Assembly (NCBI GenBank): GCA_900549045.1
Contig: URNE01000132.1
Coordinates: forward strand, 1 to 6,703
Reading direction: 5' to 3'
Origin: an uncultured bacterium
GTDB taxonomy: Bacteria > Verrucomicrobiota > Lentisphaeria > Victivallales > UBA1829
DNA length: 6,703 nt
The position numbers and the translations under genes were made by a program. Below the pieces are notes generated by a model. The model saw nothing but the letters and a program-made list of their open reading frames with translations, was not told the DNA's origin and did no database searches. Positions 1 through 5,374 of this stretch are shown here, piece after piece. Every line of letters begins with the position of its first letter. Position 1 is the stretch's first letter.

Positions 1-1183
1 TAAGACCCGCCGCGCGGCAGCCCTGAAAGCTCTGCTCGACGATTCCGGTCGTTTTCTGGCCACGGTGCAGATCGGTGTTACATTTGCCGGTTTTCTTGCC
101 AGTGCATTTGCAGCGGAAGCGTTTTCCGACAGAATCACAACCTGGCTGGAATCCTTTGGCTTGACTGTTTTGAGCCATGAACGCATGGACACGATTGTGG
201 TAATTGTGATAACGGTGCTGCTTTCTTATGTTTCCCTTGTTTTCGGGGAACTCGAACCCAAAAAACTGGGAATTGTCTATGCCGAAGTTTTTTCTTACAA
301 TGCGGCATTGCCGATCAACGGATTGGCGCGTCTTTCCACTCCTTTTGTCAAACTGCTGGATTCTTCCGTCAATCTTGTGCTGCGGCTCACCGGCTGCCGC
401 AATACACGGGAACCGGCTGTCACGGAAGATGAAATTCGGGCAATGGTTTCCCTTGGGACGGAAACCGGAGCCGTGAAGCGGGCGGAAAAAGAAGTGATTG
501 AAAATGTATTTGCCTTCACGGATAAACCGGTGTCTTCCATTATGACGCACCGGATTTCAATCGAAGGAATCAATATTGCGGATTCGCCGGAGAGCATACA
601 TCAACAGCTGTTGAATTGCGGACGGTCCCGGCTGGTGATTTACAGACGGAGTCTGGACGATATATCCGGATATATCCTTTTACGGGAATATTTTTCGCAT
701 TATTGCCGGACGGGTAAATATCCATCATTGGAGTCCGTTATTCGTCCCGTTCTGCTGGTGCCGGGCAGCGCCCATGCTGAAACGGTGTTCAGCACAATGC
801 GTCTGGAACAGCGTGCGCTGGCCGTGGTTCTGGATGAATTCGGCGGAACAAACGGAATCGTTACTTTTTCTGATGTTATTGAAGATCTGCTGGGGGCGGT
901 TCACGAAGAGCTGGATGTTCCGCAGAAATCGCCCATGGTTGAATCATGCGGGAAAAACTGCTGGCGGGTTGATCCGATGATTCAGCTGAACGAGTTGAAA
1001 CAGGAAACATCCCTGGATCCGTTTCCCGGTCATTATGGAACGCTTGGCGGAGTTCTTTTCAACAGGTTGAAACGGATTCCCGGACAAGGAGAAGTTTTGG
1101 AGTTGCCGGACTGCGGATTGATGCTGAAGTTTGAAAAAGTTGACGGGCTGCGCATTCGGGAAGTCCGCATCAGCCGCAGATAA
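1..1183 (+). CDS. CorC/HlyC-family CNNM + CBS-pair membrane protein, 5' truncated
   Basis: This is the C-terminal part of a CorC/TlyC/HlyC-type integral membrane protein, a family linked to divalent-cation (Mg/Co) efflux or magnesium homeostasis; the exact role of this member is not deducible. The reading frame is open from base 2, giving about 393 visible residues against a usual 420-450, so only the N-terminus and first membrane helix are missing. The GTG at 65 is internal: the residues before it (RFLATVQIGVTFAGFLASAF, crossing it) are the conserved CNNM/DUF21 signature. In visible numbering, a membrane helix covers about 63-82 and is followed by the family motif GELEPK (82-87). A CBS pair covers about 175-300, with DEFGG at 278-282 and DVIEDLLG at 291-298. 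A CorC_HlyC domain runs from about 321 to the end (GTLGG, IPGQGE, RIREVRI). It stops with TAA at 1181-1183. It is convergent to the sugar cluster and probably unrelated to it. Family assignment is confident; the transported ion is not. Confidence 0.93.
   Translation, partial: KTRRAAALKALLDDSGRFLATVQIGVTFAGFLASAFAAEAFSDRITTWLESFGLTVLSHERMDTIVVIVITVLLSYVSLVFGELEPKKLGIVYAEVFSYNAALPINGLARLSTPFVKLLDSSVNLVLRLTGCRNTREPAVTEDEIRAMVSLGTETGAVKRAEKEVIENVFAFTDKPVSSIMTHRISIEGINIADSPESIHQQLLNCGRSRLVIYRRSLDDISGYILLREYFSHYCRTGKYPSLESVIRPVLLVPGSAHAETVFSTMRLEQRALAVVLDEFGGTNGIVTFSDVIEDLLGAVHEELDVPQKSPMVESCGKNCWRVDPMIQLNELKQETSLDPFPGHYGTLGGVLFNRLKRIPGQGEVLELPDCGLMLKFEKVDGLRIREVRISRR
659..676. repeat. 18-bp perfect palindrome inside the CorC gene
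   Basis: GATATATCCGGATATATC equals its own reverse complement. It lies in the CBS-domain coding region (codons for DISGYI) and breaks at both flanks (C/C mismatch). No loop is present, so it would act as a DNA-level dyad rather than an RNA hairpin. Function is unknown and chance is possible. Confidence 0.6.
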
Positions 1184-1228
1184 ATTGAGTCTGAAAAGCG
1201 GAAAATCATTTGTCCCGTACGGAAAACG

Positions 1229-1324
1229 TTATTGTATCGGCAATTGGCTTGGCTTGCATACAAGACGGCTTTCTGCATGAAACAATTTGGCGATATGGTC
1301 GGGATTACGAGAAACATCATCCAT
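1229..1324 (-). CDS. Candidate 31-residue small ORF downstream of the SGNH hydrolase gene
   Basis: A 31-codon frame starts with ATG (1324-1322) 11 bp after the hydrolase stop and ends with TAA (1231-1229). A good Shine-Dalgarno, AAAGGGA (+ strand 1331-1337), sits six bases before the ATG and overlaps the hydrolase stop codon, as is common within operons. The predicted peptide begins MDDVSRNPDHIAKLF and has no membrane segment or motif I recognise. It could be a real small gene, the remnant of a truncated gene, or a chance frame in a 152-bp convergent gap. The rest of the gap (1184-1335) contains only a short palindrome CCGTACGG (1215-1222) and no T-tract terminator on either strand. Confidence 0.22.
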   Translation of the reverse strand: MDDVSRNPDHIAKLFHAESRLVCKPSQLPIQ

Positions 1325-1335
1325 GTATGTTCCCT

Positions 1336-2370
1336 TTATTTTCCCGCCAGCAGAGAACGGACTTTTTCCGCAAGGGCGTCGGCGTACAGAGTCATGCCGA
1401 GGTCGTTGGGATGAACGAGGTCGGTGTAACATTCGCAGAAGTCGTCGCCGAGAACGGAGAGACCGTCGAGGAATGCGTGACCGGTCCGTCTGTGCGCGGC
1501 GGTCCGGCGGGTACGCCATTCGGAGGCCGGGTTTTCGTTCGGAACGCGCAGGTGCGACACGGTCAGAATCGGCGTCTCCGGATGCGCGTCATGCAGGATG
1601 CGGCAGAATTCCGGAAGAGTTTTTTCGAGCTCCTCCGGAGAAACATTGGCGTCGTATGCGAGGATATAGATGCGCGGGTCGGGGATCCCGGCGAGTTCCT
1701 GTGCGACGACGGCTTCGCCGTGTCCGCTTCCGGAAAATCCGAAGTTCAGAAGCGGCATGCCGAGTTTCCGCGAAAGCCGGTTCGCCATCGCAAGTCCCGG
1801 ACGCGATGCGCAACAGCCGTGTTCAATCGAGGTTCCGTAAAGAACAACCGGGCGCGGGTCGGCAGAGACTGGCGCCGGTTCGCAATGAGCGTTTTCAGAT
1901 AAAGCGATGCCGAATTCGATGACTTCCGCGTAGAGCGGAAAATAGAGGCGGTATGTATGCGAGGTTCCGTCTCCGTCGGAAAACAGAGTCGCAGTGCAGG
2001 CGTGAACAGGATAGCCTACTTCATCGAAGTTGAGACGCGAGATTCCGCAGTAGCTGCCGTCGCGGTAGAGATCAAAGCCGATTCGACCGTAGGTCATGAT
2101 GTCGGCGGAATTGTTGATGACGCGTACGCGAGAGCGGATTCTGATGAACTTCGAATCGGTGGTGAAGCAGAGCACCCCGCTTGCGGATTGACGGGCATAG
2201 ACCTGAACTCCGGGCGGCAGTTTGTCTGAAATGTTCAAGCGGTGAAACGGTTCCCCCGGTTTGCGGAACGCGAATCCTTCCAGACGGAACCGGGGATCAT
2301 CGGCGGAGAAAAAATGTTCATTTCCGGCGTGTTCCGCTTCAACCGCCATATATTTATCGTGCTTTTCCAT
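1336..2370 (-). CDS. SGNH/GDSL-family hydrolase (esterase), two-domain, cytoplasmic
   Basis: This 344-residue protein has a beta-rich N-terminal domain (about 1-170) and a C-terminal SGNH hydrolase domain (about 174-342). The catalytic blocks are visible: nucleophile Ser181 in LYGTSIEHG (178-185), the block II glycine region GFSGSG (211-216), block III YDAN (239-242) with Asn242, and the acid/base pair Asp317-His320 in DLVHPNDLGM. In this family the Ser-His pair hydrolyses ester bonds, often acetyl groups on sugars; a carbohydrate esterase role here is inferred from the neighbours. There is no signal peptide or lipobox, so it should act in the cytoplasm on imported substrate. The ATG at 2370 is preceded by AAGGG eight bases upstream; the only nearby alternative is Met8. 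It lies 89 bp behind the GH42 gene and has its own predicted promoter, so it can be expressed separately from the genes upstream. Block III differs from the more usual DxxPN wording, but Asn is kept. Family is confident, substrate unknown. Confidence 0.9.
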   Translation of the reverse strand: MEKHDKYMAVEAEHAGNEHFFSADDPRFRLEGFAFRKPGEPFHRLNISDKLPPGVQVYARQSASGVLCFTTDSKFIRIRSRVRVINNSADIMTYGRIGFDLYRDGSYCGISRLNFDEVGYPVHACTATLFSDGDGTSHTYRLYFPLYAEVIEFGIALSENAHCEPAPVSADPRPVVLYGTSIEHGCCASRPGLAMANRLSRKLGMPLLNFGFSGSGHGEAVVAQELAGIPDPRIYILAYDANVSPEELEKTLPEFCRILHDAHPETPILTVSHLRVPNENPASEWRTRRTAAHRRTGHAFLDGLSVLGDDFCECYTDLVHPNDLGMTLYADALAEKVRSLLAGK

Positions 2371-2395
2371 AAAGTTTTCCCTTTTTGAATTTCAG

Positions 2396-2420
2396 AAAAC
2401 CCGTTTCAGGTACGGGTTTT
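2396..2420. promoter_or_regulatory. 25-bp inverted repeat, operator-like (or weak terminator)
   Basis: AAAACCCGT (2396-2404) and ACGGGTTTT (2412-2420) are perfect 9-bp inverted arms around a 7-base spacer. On the - strand this covers roughly -3 to +21 relative to the predicted start of the SGNH transcript, the position where lac-type repressor operators lie. The same element as RNA gives a short GC stem with four U residues, so a weak bidirectional intrinsic terminator for the GH42 transcript is the alternative. Because the promoter lies upstream of it, a terminator would also block the SGNH gene, which makes the operator or 5'-leader-hairpin reading more attractive. Confidence 0.6.
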
Positions 2421-2423
2421 CAT

Positions 2424-2452
2424 AAGATAGCACATGATTGCCAGATTGTCAA
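2424..2452 (-). promoter_or_regulatory. Predicted sigma70-type promoter of the SGNH hydrolase gene
   Basis: On the - strand there is a perfect -35 box TTGACA (2452-2447), a 17-bp spacer, and a -10 box TATCTT (2429-2424) preceded by an extended -10 TG (2432-2431). Transcription would start near 2417 and give a leader of about 47 nt before the ATG at 2370. The -35 box begins only 8 bp after the GH42 stop codon. Confidence 0.65.
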
Positions 2453-2459
2453 TGCGGTT

Positions 2460-4544
2460 TCATTTTTTGTACCCGATGATCATGACGGTTTCTTCCGGCG
2501 CAAGCGGCTCTTCGAGAACGGTTCCGCCATTCCGGCGGACACGGTTCCGAGCGAAGGCCGTATAGGAGGTTTCCAGCTCGACCCGCGCGGTGACGGAGGT
2601 CTGAGTGCGGTTGCCGAGAATGAAGACATCTGCGTCCGGACCATGCATGACGCTGCATTCGATTTCTGCGGAGGGGGCAACGTTGAGAACCGGTTTCACG
2701 CCATGGCGGAACGCGAATTCCGCCATGGCGTTCATGGTGGCTTCATCGGAGCCCAGACGCTGAAGTCCGAGGGAGATGCAAGAGCCGGCAAGGAGCGTTT
2801 CACCTTTGCCGAATTTGTTGCGGACGATGAGCGCTTTTCCGTTTTCTTCCGCAAGAACATTTCCTGTGGTCGGGGCAAGGTACTGGCGGAACATGTATCC
2901 GCGCAGAGAGCCGAGACGGAACTCTGTATCGCGGGCGGCAATGAAGTCCGCTTCCTGACAGCCGAACATCTCATCCAGACCGTGTCCGGGGATCATGCGG
3001 CGCAGGAAAACGTGTTCGTCCAGATATGCGCAGCGTCCATCCGCCCAGACGGCGCCGCCGTTTGCGGTGAATTCGCGGATTTTGTCCGCAACCGCCTTCG
3101 ACATGACCATGACATGCGGGAGATAGAGCACTTTGTACTGGTTGAGAACGCCTTCCTCAATCTGGCATTCGGTGATGTAATTGACCGCGATGTGCGCATG
3201 GTTCAGCGCTTTGTAACAGCCGTAGCAGGCGCGGTTGTGATCGTCTCCTTCGGTGACGTGCGGTTTGCTCTGATGCTGCAGAAGCGTCAGATTGCGCGTA
3301 TTGACGGAGGCGAGAATCGCAACTTCCGGTTTGACCGGTTCCGCTTGGGCGAGGATTTCCGCATTCGCGCGGATGTCGGCGCCGAAGAGTTTTGCGGCTT
3401 CCGAACGTTCCGTCGGTCCGCCGTCATGAACGCGGCGCAGGCTGAATTCGCCGACTTCCATCATGCTGGAACGCCAGGACTGCCACTCCCAGAAGAGAAC
3501 CCCGCGCAGACCGCGTCCGAGCGAATGATAGAGCGTGTGCGTGATGTCTTCCGGGGATGGAGTGAATTTGAACTGGTGGTAATAGGTTGTTCCCGCCTGG
3601 AATTCGCCGACCCATGCGTCGCGTCCCTGCGCCCAGCTTCTTGCGGAGTCGATGCAGTGCAGATAGAGCGGAGCGAAATCCTTCGGCTGCTTTTCGCGGA
3701 AGAAGAAATAGTGTGTCGGATGAAGGGAAACGCTGATGGAATCCAGAGTCTTTCCGAGTTTCCATTCATTGAGTCCGCACTCCATGCCGTTGAAAGTCGG
3801 ATGATCGGGATTGGCGTGCGTTTCATGCGCGGGATCGATGGAACGGACCGTGTCGCGCAGCCAGCGCATATTGCGGTCCAGATTTTCGGTGTTGAACTCA
3901 TAAAAGTCGTACTGAATCGGAGTAGCTCTTCCGCGCGAACCGAATTCAAAGGCATCGGCGAGCCATTCGGGGGTGAGTTCATCAAGGGATTCGGGACATG
4001 CGGTGGTGAAGACCTGGCATTCACCGAGCCACGCTTCCCGGAGCGATTCGATGTCCGGATATTTTGCTTTGAGCCATTCGGTGAAACGTTTCAGAGTGGA
4101 AGGACAGGTGCAGGGAGCCTGGTTCGGCTCGTTCCAGAGGTTCCAGATTGCAAGAGCGGGGGCGTCTTTGCAACGCTCCACAGTGCGGCGGACGAAGTTT
4201 TCCATCGGGACGGCAACTTCCGGACGGTCGAAGCAGGGATAGCGTTTGTCGCGGTCGTCAATGCCCTTTTCAAGCAGCTCCTTGAGAAGCCAGAGCGGGA
4301 GATAGAGTCCGAAAGTCTCCATGACTTTGATTCCGAACTTGTCGGCGGCTTCCAGCAGAATATCGTGCTGGCGGAAGTCCCAGACGCCTTTGCGCGGTTC
4401 GACTTTTTCCCACCAGATGAAGGAGCGGATGATGTTGAAATTGTTGTCGCGGATGCGGCGCATGTCCTCTTCGATTTCACGGACGCCGTAATTGGGGTTG
4501 AGCCAGTACATGGCTCCGAGCATGAAAGGTTTGCGTTTGTTCAT
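2460..4544 (-). CDS. GH42-type beta-galactosidase-like glycoside hydrolase
   Basis: This 694-residue protein is of normal length for glycoside hydrolase family 42, retaining enzymes that release beta-galactosyl (sometimes alpha-L-arabinopyranosyl) units. A TIM barrel covers about 1-390, a GATase-like trimerisation domain about 405-615 and a small beta domain the last 70 residues. The likely acid/base is Glu139 in NLWNEPN (135-141) and the likely nucleophile Glu314 in GEFQAG (313-318); the barrel-end segment FWEWQSWRSS (351-360) fits GH42. Cys104, Cys145 and Cys147 match three of the four zinc-binding cysteines known from Thermus A4 beta-galactosidase, while the fourth position appears to be Thr150. 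There is no signal peptide, so it probably acts on imported oligosaccharides. The ATG overlaps the kinase stop as ATGA, with an AGAGAG ribosome site in front. A 2.2-kb open frame on the opposite strand is only the codon-aligned shadow of this gene. Family is confident; the true substrate could be another beta-glycoside. Confidence 0.9.
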   Translation of the reverse strand: MNKRKPFMLGAMYWLNPNYGVREIEEDMRRIRDNNFNIIRSFIWWEKVEPRKGVWDFRQHDILLEAADKFGIKVMETFGLYLPLWLLKELLEKGIDDRDKRYPCFDRPEVAVPMENFVRRTVERCKDAPALAIWNLWNEPNQAPCTCPSTLKRFTEWLKAKYPDIESLREAWLGECQVFTTACPESLDELTPEWLADAFEFGSRGRATPIQYDFYEFNTENLDRNMRWLRDTVRSIDPAHETHANPDHPTFNGMECGLNEWKLGKTLDSISVSLHPTHYFFFREKQPKDFAPLYLHCIDSARSWAQGRDAWVGEFQAGTTYYHQFKFTPSPEDITHTLYHSLGRGLRGVLFWEWQSWRSSMMEVGEFSLRRVHDGGPTERSEAAKLFGADIRANAEILAQAEPVKPEVAILASVNTRNLTLLQHQSKPHVTEGDDHNRACYGCYKALNHAHIAVNYITECQIEEGVLNQYKVLYLPHVMVMSKAVADKIREFTANGGAVWADGRCAYLDEHVFLRRMIPGHGLDEMFGCQEADFIAARDTEFRLGSLRGYMFRQYLAPTTGNVLAEENGKALIVRNKFGKGETLLAGSCISLGLQRLGSDEATMNAMAEFAFRHGVKPVLNVAPSAEIECSVMHGPDADVFILGNRTQTSVTARVELETSYTAFARNRVRRNGGTVLEEPLAPEETVMIIGYKK
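2698..2731. repeat. Perfect 14-bp inverted repeat with 6-base loop inside the GH42 gene
   Basis: ACGCCATGGCGGAA (2698-2711) pairs without mismatch with TTCCGCCATGGCGT (2718-2731) around the loop CGCGAA. It encodes NAMAEFAFRHGV (605-616) of the GH42 protein. Each arm also contains the palindrome GCCATGGC. In the - strand mRNA this would be a very stable stem-loop about 240-270 nt before the stop codon. There is no T-tract after it on either strand, so it does not look like an intrinsic terminator. Confidence 0.75.
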
Positions 4545-4556
4545 TCGGATTCTCTC
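4541..4556 (-). promoter_or_regulatory. ATGA stop/start overlap with ribosome binding site (ROK kinase to GH42)
   Basis: On the - strand the GH42 ATG (4544-4542) and the ROK kinase TGA (4543-4541) share the four bases ATGA. A purine-rich AGAGA(G) ribosome site lies at about 4551-4556, within the kinase coding region. This arrangement implies co-transcription and probable translational coupling. Confidence 0.8.
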
Positions 4557-5374
4557 TTTCTTGCATATTCGTATGCGCCGTAAAGCGCGGCGTCTTCACC
4601 GAGAAGCGAGCGGCGCACGGGGAGGGCGGGGGGAACTGGACCGAACAGTTCCAGATCGCGGGCGATCTGCCCGCCGACGACAATGACTTCCGGTGCGAGT
4701 TTGCGGCTCCATCCGGTCAGCAGTTCGAAGAGCGCGGAACCGTATCCGAGCCAGACTTCCTGCGCGGCACGGTCGCCTTTTTTTGCGCGGAGAGCGATCT
4801 CTTTCACATTTTCCGCCGGATATTTTGCAAGCAGAGCGCGCGCGGAGACGGCATCTTCCGCGATTCCGCCGCGGAAGGGCTTGTTCCAAAGAGAAACGGG
4901 CTCTGCCGGACTGCCGGCGGGATTCGTCAGCAGTTTTCCGTCGACCGCGAATGCGGCGCCGAGTCCGGTTCCGAGCGTCACACCGCCGGCGCGGGAGAAT
5001 CCGCGAGCGGATCCGAAGGTTAGTTCGCCGAGCAGAAAAGCGTTTGCGTCATGCAGAAACACCGCGTCGACGCCTCCGGAGAGGTCGCGGAACCTGCAGC
5101 CGTCGACGGCCGCGAACTTGTGCTTCATCCGGAAAATTCCGGCGGAGTAGTCGAACGGTCCCGGGATGGAGACGGCTGCCCGGTCGAACGTCTCCGCCTG
5201 CCGGACCGCGAGGCGGATGGATTTCTCGATATCTTCCCGTGTTCCGGCGGAGCAGGTCGGAACTTGCGGCAGTTTTCGGAGAAGTTTTCCTCCGGAGAAC
5301 AGGGCGGATTTGATGAACGTCCCGCCGATGTCCAGCGCGAGAATTACTTCAGCATGGTTTTGGTTGCTTTGCAT
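4541..5374 (-). CDS. ROK-family sugar kinase lacking the zinc motif
   Basis: This 277-residue protein of the ROK family (glucokinase, fructokinase, mannokinase, N-acetylhexosamine kinases) would phosphorylate a hexose with ATP in the cytoplasm. Visible motifs are the phosphate-binding loop DIGGT (15-19), SIPGPFDY (69-76), the catalytic Asp109 in HDANAF (108-113) with sugar-contacting Asn111, Glu117, the glycine motif GTGLGA (135-140) and the second ATP-side loop VVGGQIA (232-238). The typical GEIGH followed by CxCGxxGCxE, which binds zinc and helps form the sugar site, is absent: residues 141-175 read through with no cysteine or histidine, and the whole protein has only Cys41 and Cys93. The protein is slightly shorter than the usual ~300 residues for this reason. 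The ATG at 5374 is the only usable start, preceded by GGGGAAAA, and lies 31 bp inside the end of the isomerase gene. The sugar is inferred, not shown; mannose, fructose or glucose fit the neighbour best. Confidence 0.9.
   Translation of the reverse strand: MQSNQNHAEVILALDIGGTFIKSALFSGGKLLRKLPQVPTCSAGTREDIEKSIRLAVRQAETFDRAAVSIPGPFDYSAGIFRMKHKFAAVDGCRFRDLSGGVDAVFLHDANAFLLGELTFGSARGFSRAGGVTLGTGLGAAFAVDGKLLTNPAGSPAEPVSLWNKPFRGGIAEDAVSARALLAKYPAENVKEIALRAKKGDRAAQEVWLGYGSALFELLTGWSRKLAPEVIVVGGQIARDLELFGPVPPALPVRRSLLGEDAALYGAYEYARKRESE

Noticed and set aside
65..67. GTG as start of the CorC-type protein
   Set aside because: The frame is open to the left edge, and the residues before the GTG continue the conserved CNNM signature (RFLATVQIG), so this codon is an internal valine.
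1184..1335. Bidirectional terminator or promoter in the convergent gap
   Set aside because: Only short dyads (CCGTACGG, CTTG-CATA-CAAG) without adjacent T-tracts were found, and no -35/-10 pair with proper spacing stands out.
2396..2420. Confident call as rho-independent terminator of the GH42 operon
   Set aside because: The T-tract is only four bases, the GC part of the stem is short, and a good promoter lies immediately upstream reading into it, so a terminator here would silence the esterase gene. It is kept as an operator-like element with the terminator as alternative.
2385..4583. 732-codon open frame on the + strand opposite the GH42 gene
   Set aside because: It is codon-aligned antisense to the GH42 gene, so a stop would need TTA, CTA or TCA codons in GH42, which this GC-rich gene avoids. 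Its translation shows no recognisable domain, while the - strand frame has full GH42 motifs. The same explains the + strand frames at 1210-1902 and 5449-6003.
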